A DNA stretch of 64,000 nt, from the NCBI RefSeq assembly GCF_900232945.1, contig NZ_OCTU01000006.1:1-64000 (forward strand), in the 5' to 3' direction. Below, one piece after another: positions 34,479-42,801 of this stretch. Positions within the stretch are counted from its first letter, which is position 1. Each line of letters opens with the position of its first letter. The translations under genes and the position numbers were made by a program. The notes beneath the pieces were generated by a model. It worked only from the letters and a program-made list of their open reading frames with translations, was not told the origin of the DNA and searched no databases. The DNA is from Urinicoccus timonensis. Its GTDB lineage: Bacteria; Bacillota; Clostridia; Tissierellales; Peptoniphilaceae.

Positions 34479-36382
34479 AGATAAAAAAACTAGACCTATG
34501 GTCTTTTGGAAAATTTCATAAAAAAAGTTTGGACCTGAAAGAGGGAATAAATGTAATTTATGGGCCCAATGAATCAGGCAAGTCCACCATCCACCAATTT
34601 ATTTTGGGCATGTTTTACGGTTTTAATAAGTATTGGACCAAAAGTCACAGCTACCGCCAGGAACAAGACCTCTATGCTCCCTGGTATGGCCAACAATATG
34701 CAGGGGCCATTGAGTTTGAAGATGGAGGTCTTGTCTATCGGGCCGAAAGAGACTTTAATAAGAAGCAAGAAGACTTGAAGCTTTTTAATTTAACAGAAAA
34801 CAGTAAAGTGGACCATGTGGACTTATACCAGGGATCCAGAACACCCAATATGGGAAATTACTTTTTGGGAATGAATGAAAAACTCTTTCGAGAGGTCTAT
34901 TTTATCCCCCAATTAGCCCTGGAGCAAAAAGATATTGAGACCAATGACCTCTTAAACTTTTTTTACCAGGTCAACTACCAACAATCCAACAGCCAGCTAG
35001 GAGCCTTTCAAAAGGCTATCCGGGAAAAGATAGACTCTTATGGGACAGAGGGCCAGTCTCGATCTATATTGGGGTCAAAAATTAAAGAAATTCAAGACCT
35101 AGAAGATTTGGAAAACAAGCTTAAGCTTAGCCTCTACCAAGACTATGGCAAGCGAGATGAATTTGAAAAGTTGAAAAGGGAAGAAGAAGAGGTCCGGGAA
35201 GCAATCCAAGACTTGGAAAAACAGCTAAGGATCCTAGAGCACCAGGAGGAAGGTCCTGGACGGGCCAGACGGATGTATGAAATCAAACTGACCTATCTGA
35301 AAAAGAAAGAGGAAGCAGAAGGTTACCAGACCCAGTTGGGTCGCCTTCGTCAGGCAGAAGACCGGTATAGGGAAAGGGACCGGGCTGTAGTTAGACAAGT
35401 TGGCCTACTTAAGGGTCTACCCCTGGTTTTTGCCCTGGCTTTTCTAGCCCTATTTTTGGGTCAAGGCGTTCTATCAAAAAAAGTCATGATGCTAGTGGGA
35501 TGTTTTCTGGTCTTTTTAGGTCTAGGATCCTATCTTTTAGGGCACTTTTTGCAAACAAGGCTAGAGGACTATTATGGAATTCCCTATTCCCAAATCAGAC
35601 AAGACCTGGTTAAAAATAGACCAGGCAAGGATAAAGAGCTGGAGAAAATAAAAAGGGCCTATTCAGCCTGCTTGGAAGAAATGGAGTTCCTAGAAAACCA
35701 ATACCCCTACCTGATTGAGGAAGGGGGACTAGTTATGGAAAATTCCAAGCTAAGAGAGGCAACCAGGCTCAACCGACAAGTTATGGATCGAATGGATGAA
35801 AGAACAAGACTTCTGGGAAAGATCAAAGACTATGAGCACATCTTTCAAGATGAAGAGAGAAAGATGCAAAGACTTCAAGAGAGTGTAGAAAAAAGACAAA
35901 GACTAGAAGAAGATGTGGCTGATATTCGGAAGGATATTGGGGCCTTAAAGAAGATACAAGAAAAACTCCAAGACCTTTTAAGCCAGCGACAAAGGGTGGA
36001 CCAGGACCAGGTTTTTGAAAGAGCATCAAGCTATTTAAACCATCTAACCCAGGGTCGCTATGTGAGAATCCAGGGGCTGGCTGAAAAGGTGGAAGTCCAG
36101 ATGAAGGATGGACCTACCATTCCCTATAAGTACCTATCCCAGGGAGGCAAGGACCAGGTCTTTTTGGCAACTAGGTTGGCCATGGCCGACTGTTTAAATA
36201 CAGGAATGTTTATTGCCTTGGACGATAGCTTCAACCACTTTGACCAAGACCGTTTGGCCTTGGCTTGGGACCTATTGGCTGACTTAAGTCAAAGACATCA
36301 GATTATTTATTTTACAAGTCGTAGGGAAGAAATTCCAAACCTTCCCTGCCATAAAATTTATTTAGGAGGTGTGGATGAGTAA
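34475..36382 (+). CDS. SMC-like AAA ATPase with membrane hairpin (YhaN/SbcC type)
   Basis: This 635-aa protein has an N-terminal Walker A half (INVIYGPNESGKSTIHQFI near residue 30), long coiled coils (about 200-290 and 440-520) and a C-terminal signature YLSQGGKDQVFLATRLAMA followed by FIALDDSFNHFD as Walker B. In the middle (about residues 310-360) two adjacent hydrophobic helices replace the usual zinc hook, so the coiled-coil tip is probably in the membrane, as in YhaN. It likely works with the upstream YhaO-like nuclease on DNA ends at the membrane. The next gene overlaps by 8 bp. Confidence 0.88.
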   Translation: MKIKKLDLWSFGKFHKKSLDLKEGINVIYGPNESGKSTIHQFILGMFYGFNKYWTKSHSYRQEQDLYAPWYGQQYAGAIEFEDGGLVYRAERDFNKKQEDLKLFNLTENSKVDHVDLYQGSRTPNMGNYFLGMNEKLFREVYFIPQLALEQKDIETNDLLNFFYQVNYQQSNSQLGAFQKAIREKIDSYGTEGQSRSILGSKIKEIQDLEDLENKLKLSLYQDYGKRDEFEKLKREEEEVREAIQDLEKQLRILEHQEEGPGRARRMYEIKLTYLKKKEEAEGYQTQLGRLRQAEDRYRERDRAVVRQVGLLKGLPLVFALAFLALFLGQGVLSKKVMMLVGCFLVFLGLGSYLLGHFLQTRLEDYYGIPYSQIRQDLVKNRPGKDKELEKIKRAYSACLEEMEFLENQYPYLIEEGGLVMENSKLREATRLNRQVMDRMDERTRLLGKIKDYEHIFQDEERKMQRLQESVEKRQRLEEDVADIRKDIGALKKIQEKLQDLLSQRQRVDQDQVFERASSYLNHLTQGRYVRIQGLAEKVEVQMKDGPTIPYKYLSQGGKDQVFLATRLAMADCLNTGMFIALDDSFNHFDQDRLALAWDLLADLSQRHQIIYFTSRREEIPNLPCHKIYLGGVDE

Positions 36383-37076
36383 GATTTGGGCTATTGGAGA
36401 TTTACACTTAGACCATACAAAAGATAAGAGCATGGATATTTTTGGCCAGGACTGGAAGGACCATGATCAAAAAATTTTCGATTATTGGGAAAATCATGTA
36501 GGCAAGGAAGACTGGGTTTTGATTCCCGGGGATATTTCTTGGGCCTTGAAGTGGGGAGAAGTCTTTCAAGACCTCAAGGCTCTGGACCAACTTCCGGGGG
36601 AAAAAGTCCTATCCAAGGGCAACCACGACTACTGGTGGACCAGCTTGAAGAAAATGAATGAGGCAAACTTCAAAAGCCTCCACTTCATTCACAACACGGC
36701 CATCCAAATCCAAGAGGGCCTTTATGTAGCAGGAAGTCGGGGCTGGATTCCTAGGGATGCAAAAGATTTTGACGACAAGGATGAAAAAATATCTCTGAGA
36801 GAAAACCAACGATTGAAAAATTCCCTAGACCAGGTTCCTCCGGGCAATGACATTATTGCCATGATCCACTATCCACCGCTTTTACAAAGTTTTGAAGATT
36901 CTGCCTATACAAAAACTCTCCAGGACTATCCTGTAAAACTTTGCCTTTACGGTCACCTCCATGGGGCTGGGCACCGTTTTATCTATGAGGGCCAAAAGTC
37001 AGGGATCCAGTACACTTGTGTAGCAGCAGACTATTTAAATTTTCAATGTAAGGAGATTCTATGGAAAGAGAAATAG
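36375..37076 (+). CDS. Small calcineurin-like metallophosphoesterase
   Basis: This 233-aa protein shows the metal-site motifs WAIGDLHLDH (start), LIPGDISWA near residue 53, LSKGNHDYWW near residue 80 and LYGHLHGAGH near residue 195. It belongs to the YmdB/YfcE-like broad group of single-domain phosphoesterases and differs from the YhaO-like gene upstream. Substrate unknown (phosphodiester or nucleotide). The ATG at 36375 has AGGAGG 5 bases upstream. It overlaps both neighbours, so it is part of the same operon. Confidence 0.88.
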   Translation: MSKIWAIGDLHLDHTKDKSMDIFGQDWKDHDQKIFDYWENHVGKEDWVLIPGDISWALKWGEVFQDLKALDQLPGEKVLSKGNHDYWWTSLKKMNEANFKSLHFIHNTAIQIQEGLYVAGSRGWIPRDAKDFDDKDEKISLRENQRLKNSLDQVPPGNDIIAMIHYPPLLQSFEDSAYTKTLQDYPVKLCLYGHLHGAGHRFIYEGQKSGIQYTCVAADYLNFQCKEILWKEK

Positions 37077-37594
37077 AAGTCAAACTATTGGGTTTAGATG
37101 TTGACCAACTGGAAGAAAAGTTAAAAAAATTAGGGAGGGACTTTTTAGGAGCAGAAGAGCAAAGAAACATCAATATTTGGTCCACAAGGCAATATTGGCC
37201 CCAAGACCAAGGTTATCTGCGCCTTAGAACCATCAAGACTGACCAAGGAGAGGTCCATGAGTTTACCTTCAAAAAGCAAGTCTCCAACCAAGGGGTCCGG
37301 GACAATTATGAATACACCACCCATATTGACAATCCCCAGGCCTTAATGGAGATTTTAAAGGCAACGGGTTTTGATCGCTTTGATACAGGCTATAAGAAAA
37401 GACGGAGCTATATTTATAAAGACTGCCGTTTTGATTTTGACCAATGGGACCCAGAAACCTATCCCAAAGCCTATGTAGAAATTGAAGCCCCGAGTCGAGA
37501 AGCCCTGTACCAAATGTTGGACCAATTGGAGATTCCTAGGCATGCCGTCTCCACCCTGTCCATTGCCCAGTTAAAAAGTTTGGTGAAAAAATAA
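37061..37594 (+). CDS. CYTH-domain protein (class IV adenylate cyclase / triphosphatase-like)
   Basis: This 177-aa protein opens with the CYTH signature EIEVKLLGLD (ExExK) and continues with a triphosphate-tunnel pattern: LRLRTIK, HEFTFKKQ, KKRRSYIYKDCRFDFDQW and a YVEIEAPS strand near residue 145. CYTH enzymes bind triphosphates and make cAMP, hydrolyse thiamine triphosphate, or cleave inorganic triphosphate; this one resembles the CyaB-type group but activity cannot be predicted. It overlaps the phosphoesterase by 16 bp and ends the operon. Confidence 0.88.
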   Translation: MEREIEVKLLGLDVDQLEEKLKKLGRDFLGAEEQRNINIWSTRQYWPQDQGYLRLRTIKTDQGEVHEFTFKKQVSNQGVRDNYEYTTHIDNPQALMEILKATGFDRFDTGYKKRRSYIYKDCRFDFDQWDPETYPKAYVEIEAPSREALYQMLDQLEIPRHAVSTLSIAQLKSLVKK

Positions 37595-37602
37595 AATAAA
37601 GA

Positions 37603-37630
37603 GTGACATAGACAACAAATATGTTATAAT
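37603..37630 (+). promoter_or_regulatory. ppsA: Candidate promoter of ppsA
   Basis: GTGACA (37603-37608), 16-bp spacer and TATAAT (37625-37630) with an extended TG (37622-37623). Start expected near 37637. Confidence 0.55.
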
Positions 37631-37653
37631 AAATAACAAAGGAGGGATTAAGT

Positions 37654-40014
37654 ATGTCACAATACTCTTATATTAAGTGGTTTACAGAAATTCAAAAGGA
37701 AGATGTAAATGTTGTAGGTGGTAAGGGAGCCAACCTTGGAGAATTAACTTCCATGGGGGTGGATGTACCACCAGGATTTTGCGTTACTGCCGGAGCCTAT
37801 GATGTCTTTATGAAAGAAGCAGGTCTCGTGGACAAGGTCCAAGAACTTATGAAGAACTTGGATGTTGAAAATGTTGACGACCTACAAGCTGTCAGTGGCG
37901 AAGTTAGGGATACCATTGTCAATGGTGAAATTTATAAGCCCTTGGAAGAAGAAATTATCAAGGCCTATGAAGAATTTTCTAAAAATATAGGCATTGAAGA
38001 TCCAGAAGTTGCTGTACGGTCTTCAGCAACTGCAGAAGATTTGCCTGATGCATCTTTTGCTGGACAACAAGATACTTATCTACACATCCATGGTGACCAT
38101 GAGCTCATGAACCATGTCCGTAAGTGCTGGGCATCTCTATGGACAAGCCGGGCTATCTACTACCGGGAAAAACAAGGCTATGACCATTTTGACGTTTCCC
38201 TATCTGTTGTAGTTCAAAAAATGGTAAACTCTGAAAAATCAGGAGTTATGTTTACGGCCAACCCTATTAATGGAAATACCAATGAAATGATGATCAACGC
38301 ATCTTGGGGCCTAGGAGAAGCCGTAGTAAGTGGTACGGTAACTCCAGATGAATACACCATTGATAAGGCAGAAAACACCATCGTTGAAAAACATATTGCT
38401 GAAAAGAACACCATGGTTGTTAAAAAAGCATCCGGCGTTGGAACAGAAGAAATCTCCATTGCTGAAAGTCTAGGACCAGACTTTGTAGACAAGGAGTGCT
38501 TGACTCCAAAAGAACTAACCATCCTAATTGACCAAGGACAAAAAATCGAACAACTTTATAAAAAACCACAAGATATTGAATGGGGTATTGACCGAGATAC
38601 AAAACATCTCTATATTCTTCAATCTAGACCCATTACAACTTTGAAAAAAGAAGATAAAGGAGAAGTAGAAGCAGTGGAAGAAAAAGAAGAATTAAAGGCA
38701 CTTTTAAGAGGTCTTGCAGCCAGTCCTGGAATCGGTCGTGGCGTTGTCCGTCACATTAAAGATGTCAATGAAATCAACAAGATTCAAAAGGGTGACATCC
38801 TAGTTACTGGCATGACCAACCCAGACATGGTTCCCGCTATGCGGAAGTCTGCAGCCGTTGTAACCGATGAAGGTGGACGAACCTGTCATGCGGCCATTGT
38901 TTCCAGAGAATTGGGAATTCCCTGTATTGTTGGGTCTAAGAACGGAACAAAGATTCTTAAAGAAGACCAAAAAATCACTGTAGATGCAACCCGGGGAGTT
39001 GTCTACGAAGGTCACGTTCTTCAAGAAAAAGAAGAAGCCAAGACAGAAAACCAAGCTGGTGGCATTGCCAATGAACAATTCTTAAAAGCTGTTGCTCCTG
39101 TTACAGCAACCAAGATTTATATGAACCTTGGAGAACCCAGTCTAATTCAACGCTATAAGGACCTACCCTTTGATGGAATTGGCCTGATGCGGACAGAATT
39201 CATCTTTACCAACATGATTGGTGCCCATCCAATGTACCTGGTTAAAACCGGTCAAGGACAAATGATGATTGACAAGTTGGCTGAAGGAATTTCCACTGTA
39301 GCAAGTGCTATCTATCCAAGACAAATTGTTGTCCGGATGAGTGACTTTAGAACCAATGAATTTAGAGGCTTAAAGGGTGGGGACGAAGTAGAACCCATCG
39401 AAGCCAACCCCATGATTGGATGGCGGGGCGTATCTCGTTATATCTCTCCTGAATACGAAGAAGGTTTCCGTTTGGAATGCCGGGCTATGCGAAAGGTTCG
39501 CGAAGAATTTGGCTTGACCAATGTTGTGGCTATGCTTCCCTTTGTCCGGACTCCTGAAGAATTAAAAGTAGTTAAGGGCATCATGGAAGAAGAAGGTCTA
39601 AAACAAGGTAAGGACTTCAAGATTTGGATTATGGCGGAAGTTCCTTCTGTTGTCTTCCAAGCTGAAGAATTTGCTCAATTAGTAGACGGGTTCTCCATTG
39701 GATCCAATGACTTAACCCAATTAGTTATGGGGGCTGACCGAGACAATGGTGTCCTAAACAACATGGGTTACTTTGACGAACGAAACGAAGCCGTTAAACG
39801 GGCCATCAAGATCTTGGTAGATGCTTGTAACAAGTATGGCACAACCTGCTCTATTTGTGGTCAAGGACCAAGCCAATATCCAGAATTTGCAGAATTCTTG
39901 GTAGAAGCAGGCATTACCTCCATGAGTGTAAACCCAGATACTGTAGACTATACAAGAAGACTGGTTGCCCAAGTAGAACAAAAGATGATTTTAAGAAAAT
40001 TAAGAAACCTATAA
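37654..40014 (+). CDS. ppsA: Phosphoenolpyruvate synthase (pyruvate, water dikinase)
   Basis: This 786-aa enzyme converts pyruvate and ATP to PEP, AMP and phosphate for gluconeogenesis. The N-terminal ATP-grasp (GGKGANLGELTSMGV ... EVAVRSSATAEDLPDASFAGQ) covers about residues 1-330; the swivelling domain holds the catalytic His in EGGRTCHAAIVSRELG near residue 410; the PEP/pyruvate TIM barrel includes GLMRTEFIF and FSIGSNDLTQL and ends with the Cys in TCSICGQ. Length is normal. It has its own promoter and terminator. Codon use suggests high expression. Confidence 0.95.
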   Translation: MSQYSYIKWFTEIQKEDVNVVGGKGANLGELTSMGVDVPPGFCVTAGAYDVFMKEAGLVDKVQELMKNLDVENVDDLQAVSGEVRDTIVNGEIYKPLEEEIIKAYEEFSKNIGIEDPEVAVRSSATAEDLPDASFAGQQDTYLHIHGDHELMNHVRKCWASLWTSRAIYYREKQGYDHFDVSLSVVVQKMVNSEKSGVMFTANPINGNTNEMMINASWGLGEAVVSGTVTPDEYTIDKAENTIVEKHIAEKNTMVVKKASGVGTEEISIAESLGPDFVDKECLTPKELTILIDQGQKIEQLYKKPQDIEWGIDRDTKHLYILQSRPITTLKKEDKGEVEAVEEKEELKALLRGLAASPGIGRGVVRHIKDVNEINKIQKGDILVTGMTNPDMVPAMRKSAAVVTDEGGRTCHAAIVSRELGIPCIVGSKNGTKILKEDQKITVDATRGVVYEGHVLQEKEEAKTENQAGGIANEQFLKAVAPVTATKIYMNLGEPSLIQRYKDLPFDGIGLMRTEFIFTNMIGAHPMYLVKTGQGQMMIDKLAEGISTVASAIYPRQIVVRMSDFRTNEFRGLKGGDEVEPIEANPMIGWRGVSRYISPEYEEGFRLECRAMRKVREEFGLTNVVAMLPFVRTPEELKVVKGIMEEEGLKQGKDFKIWIMAEVPSVVFQAEEFAQLVDGFSIGSNDLTQLVMGADRDNGVLNNMGYFDERNEAVKRAIKILVDACNKYGTTCSICGQGPSQYPEFAEFLVEAGITSMSVNPDTVDYTRRLVAQVEQKMILRKLRNL

Positions 40015-40024
40015 GATGGTTCAA

Positions 40025-40060
40025 GTCCCTGGTAGCCAGCTGCTACCGGGGATTTTTTTA
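40025..40060 (+). terminator. Terminator after ppsA
   Basis: Stem TCCCTGGTAG (40026-40035) with CTACCGGGGA (40043-40052), 7-base loop, then TTTTTTT. Confidence 0.92.
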
Positions 40061-40135
40061 TGGTGGAAAATTCTTCTGGCTCTAGTATAATAGGGAGTAA
40101 GAGAATTGAAAAAGATAAAGGAAAGGAAGAAATAG

Positions 40136-41251
40136 ATGAAAAAAATCCACCAGTCCTTGGTCTTACTCCTTGTAATTTTCCTCTGTGCCTGCCAGCAGGT
40201 GGGCCCTGGGGAAAATATACAAGCCCAGGAACAAGCCGACCTGAACCAGGAAGAAGTCAAGGAAGCACAAATTGCCCGCCTATTTTTTGTAGGAGATGTG
40301 ATTTATCACTATCCTGTTTATAAAAATCTAGCCAGGAATGAAAATCCAACACAATTTCGAAGCCACTATGAACTCATGGAACCCTATATTCAAGGGGCAG
40401 ATTTTGCCCTGGCCAATTATGAGGGGTCTGTATCTTTTGATGGACAAACCCACTCCTATCCCATGTTTCGAGCCCCCCATGAGACCATAGATGCCTTAAA
40501 GCTCAATGGTTTTGATGCCCTATCTACAGCCAATAACCATTGCCTGGACGGAGGAGTGGATGGAGCCAAGAAGCTCATAGACCTTTGCCAGGAAAAGGGG
40601 CTTTACCAATTTGGGACCTATAAGGATCCAGATAAAAAAGGAATTCTTGTAGACATTAATGGAATTCAAGTAGGCTTTCTGGCCTATTCTCAAATCTTTA
40701 ATGGTCTGGATGGCTTGGCAAAAAATGAGCCCTACTTAATTTCTCCCCTGAACCTGGACCAAGTCAAGGCAGATATTGATAAGATAAGGCCCCAGTGTGA
40801 TTATTTAATTGTTTTACCTCATTGGGGAACAGAGTATGCCCAAGGGCCCAGTGACCAAATCAAGACCATGGCCAATGAAATCCTCTCTTATGGGGCGGAT
40901 GCTATTATCGGGTCTCACCCTCATGTGGTCCAAGGTCTGGAAAGACGAAATGATGGAAAATTTATTGCCTATTCTTTGGGAAACAGCCTATCCAATCAAA
41001 AACGAGCCTTCCAAAATACCAAGAGGGTTGAGGGGGGCCTGGCCCTGGAATTAACCCTGAGTAAGAGGGAAAAAACCCGAGTTATTGGCTTAAAAGAAAT
41101 AGCAACCATGGTTGTTCGAAGACAAGGCTTGGCCCAAGTAGCTGCCTGCCAGGATATTATGGATGGAAAAATTCCAGGAATATCTCAAGAAGACCTGGCT
41201 AGAAGTCAAGAACTCTACCAACAAGTATTAGAAGACACGACAAAATATTAA
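40136..41251 (+). CDS. CapA-like metallophosphatase-fold lipoprotein
   Basis: This 371-aa protein has a signal peptide with lipobox LCAC (Cys19) and a PGA_cap/CapA domain: RLFFVGDVIYHYP near residue 50, FALANYEGSVSFDG, LSTANNHCLDGGVDG near residue 140, VLPHWGTEYAQGPS near residue 225 and ADAIIGSHPHVVQG near residue 265. The CapA family is linked to polyglutamate capsule export, but most stand-alone members have unknown roles. No capBC genes are nearby, so capsule production is not implied. A TATAAT lies at 40086-40091. TraX follows 9 bp downstream. Confidence 0.9.
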   Translation: MKKIHQSLVLLLVIFLCACQQVGPGENIQAQEQADLNQEEVKEAQIARLFFVGDVIYHYPVYKNLARNENPTQFRSHYELMEPYIQGADFALANYEGSVSFDGQTHSYPMFRAPHETIDALKLNGFDALSTANNHCLDGGVDGAKKLIDLCQEKGLYQFGTYKDPDKKGILVDINGIQVGFLAYSQIFNGLDGLAKNEPYLISPLNLDQVKADIDKIRPQCDYLIVLPHWGTEYAQGPSDQIKTMANEILSYGADAIIGSHPHVVQGLERRNDGKFIAYSLGNSLSNQKRAFQNTKRVEGGLALELTLSKREKTRVIGLKEIATMVVRRQGLAQVAACQDIMDGKIPGISQEDLARSQELYQQVLEDTTKY

Positions 41252-41260
41252 GGAGACCAG

Positions 41261-41983
41261 ATGAATAAACACGATGGACTTACAGGAAGCAGTTTAAAAT
41301 GGTTGGCCATGCTTTCCATGCTTATAGACCATGCTACGGTGGCCCTGGTGGAACCAATCTATCTTTATCAAGATAATCCTCAAATTATGGGGTTAGATGT
41401 CTGGAAGGTCTACGATATGGGGAGGAACCTGGGTCGTTGGGCCTTTCCTATCTTTTGCTTCCTCTTGGTAGAGGGGTTTTTCCATACCAGAAATCGGAAG
41501 AGGATGTTTCGGGACCTTTGTATTTTTGGCATCTTATCTGAAATTCCCTTTGACCTTTTATTTAATCATGAAGTCTTAGCAAATTTTTCTCAAAATGTGT
41601 TCTTTACCCTGGCCTTGGGTTTTATGGCTTTATGGGTCATGTATAAGGAAGGGCTGAACAAGTATTTAAAGGTTTTGGGCCTAGTGGTCTTGGGACTAGC
41701 AGCCTATTATTTCCAGGCAGACTACGACCTAAGGGGCTACCTGGCCATCCTCTTATTTGGCTTGGTCCATCCCTATAAAAAGATTTACCGCCTACCAGCA
41801 ACCCTGGCTGGCTTTTATTTCGAGGGATTTTGGGGGATGTCAGCCTGTCTTCCTATTTATTTTTATAATGGAAAGAGGGGGGACCTAGGCCTGCCTAAGT
41901 ATTTCTTTTATGCCTTTTATCCAGCCCATCTTTTAATTCTTTGCCTTTTGCGCTATTTTATCTATGGAGGAAATTCTTTCTGA
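41261..41983 (+). CDS. TraX-family membrane protein
   Basis: This 240-aa integral membrane protein has about six to seven hydrophobic helices and the TraX opening LTGSSLKWLAMLSMLIDHAT, followed by MGRNLGRWAFPIFCFLLVEG and GILSEIPFDLLFN. F-plasmid TraX acetylates pilin, but chromosomal TraX proteins of Firmicutes occur without conjugation genes and probably acylate another envelope target. No conjugation genes are in this window. The operon with the CapA-like gene hints at a cell-surface role (inference). It ends just before tRNA-Leu. Confidence 0.9.
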   Translation: MNKHDGLTGSSLKWLAMLSMLIDHATVALVEPIYLYQDNPQIMGLDVWKVYDMGRNLGRWAFPIFCFLLVEGFFHTRNRKRMFRDLCIFGILSEIPFDLLFNHEVLANFSQNVFFTLALGFMALWVMYKEGLNKYLKVLGLVVLGLAAYYFQADYDLRGYLAILLFGLVHPYKKIYRLPATLAGFYFEGFWGMSACLPIYFYNGKRGDLGLPKYFFYAFYPAHLLILCLLRYFIYGGNSF

Positions 41984-41998
41984 TTTTTACCTTTACGA

Positions 41999-42025
41999 TT
42001 GGCAAAAAAAGGAGTATACTATAAT
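41999..42025 (+). promoter_or_regulatory. Candidate tRNA-Leu promoter
   Basis: TTGGCA (41999-42004), 15-bp spacer and TATAAT (42020-42025), 9 bases before the mature tRNA. The spacer is short, but the position is right for a tRNA promoter. Confidence 0.5.
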
Positions 42026-42034
42026 GTATCTCTT

Positions 42035-42121
42035 GCAGAAGTGGCGGAACTGGCAGACGCGCAGGACTCAGAATCCTGTGATGGAGACATTGTGAGGGTT
42101 CAAATCCCTTCTTCTGCACCA
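42035..42121 (+). tRNA. tRNA-Leu (anticodon CAG)
   Basis: An 87-nt class II tRNA: acceptor GCAGAAG (42035-42041) pairs with CTTCTGC (42111-42117), discriminator A, encoded CCA (42119-42121). The anticodon stem CAGGA/TCCTG closes the loop CTCAGAA, giving anticodon CAG (42069-42071) for CUG codons. A long variable arm and the T-arm GGTTCAAATCC fit tRNA-Leu. The open reading frame across it is spurious. Confidence 0.97.
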
Positions 42122-42172
42122 CATAAAATAGTATTTTTACCTATCTTTACAAATGGCGTAAAATATACATTA

Positions 42173-42208
42173 AAAAGGACGTAAAGATTTTATCTTTACG
42201 TCCTTTTA
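42173..42208 (+). terminator. Terminator after tRNA-Leu
   Basis: A perfect 16-bp stem (42173-42188 with 42192-42207) with TTT loop; the U run is the last part of the stem. Confidence 0.88.
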
Positions 42209-42261
42209 CATAGAGTAAGATCTATTGTAGGGGCTATAAGTAATAAAATAGGGGGGAAATG

Positions 42262-42732
42262 ATGAACTTATATGAGCTAACGGAAATTTATCAAAATTTA
42301 TTGGATTTAGACCTAGAGGAAGAAGACCTTCAAGTCCACTTGAAAAATATCAATGACGCCATTGAAACTAAGGCTGAAAATATTGCCAAGGTTTTAAGGG
42401 ACTTGAATGCCGAAGCAGAAGCCTATAAGGAAGAAATTGAACGGATGACCTTAAAAAAACAGAGAGTAGAAAATAGGATGAAGAACTTAAAGTCCTATCT
42501 TGAAGAGGCCATGAAGGATGTTAACAAGCGAAAATTCAAAACAAGATTATTTTCTTTTTCCATCCAAAAAAATGCACCCTCTTTAAAGATTTTAGACGAA
42601 AGTAAAATTCCGGACGAGTATTTTAAGCTTGAGCGGAAATTAAATAAACAGGACTTAAAAGAAGCGGTGAAAAAAGGTCTTTATCCAGAAGCGGCAGAGC
42701 TGGTTCAAGGAGAAAGTTTAAGAATTCGCTAA
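42262..42732 (+). CDS. Siphovirus Gp157-like protein (isolated phage-type gene)
   Basis: This 156-aa protein matches the Siphovirus Gp157 family in length and plan: MNLYELTEIYQNLLDL, a central coiled coil (about residues 25-90, KAENIAKVLRDLNAEAEAYK), then a basic segment RKFKTRLFSFSIQKNAPSL and IPDEYFKLERKLNKQDLKEA. Gp157 proteins are phage-encoded, linked to host resistance to phage or to phage recombination; the function is poorly known. No other phage gene is nearby, and it follows a tRNA-Leu, a common integration site. Of two adjacent ATGs I choose 42262, which is better spaced from GGGGGG. Confidence 0.85.
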   Translation: MNLYELTEIYQNLLDLDLEEEDLQVHLKNINDAIETKAENIAKVLRDLNAEAEAYKEEIERMTLKKQRVENRMKNLKSYLEEAMKDVNKRKFKTRLFSFSIQKNAPSLKILDESKIPDEYFKLERKLNKQDLKEAVKKGLYPEAAELVQGESLRIR

Positions 42733-42765
42733 AAGGAAAAAAAGTAAAAAAATTTTAAAAAGTCT

Positions 42766-42795
42766 ATTGATAAATAATATCAATTAATATATAAT
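42766..42795 (+). promoter_or_regulatory. Promoter with Fur-box-like operator
   Basis: TTGATA (42767-42772), exactly 17 bp, TATAAT (42790-42795). Over the -35 box and spacer lies the dyad ATTGATA-AATAA-TATCAAT (42766-42784). Its 15-base core TGATAAATAATATCA differs from the Bacillus Fur box TGATAATNATTATCA at two positions. A bound Fur dimer would block the promoter. Confidence 0.6.
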
Positions 42796-42801
42796 AGTCC
42801 T

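Noticed and set aside
40136-41251. Capsule biosynthesis assignment for the CapA-like gene
   Set aside because: No capB or capC partner is present; the fold alone does not show polyglutamate synthesis.
41261-41983. Conjugation module suggested by TraX
   Set aside because: No relaxase, type IV secretion or pilin genes are nearby; TraX proteins are common on Firmicute chromosomes.
41999-42184. Open reading frame of 61 codons across tRNA-Leu
   Set aside because: It is the tRNA gene read in frame; the tRNA structure with encoded CCA explains the sequence.
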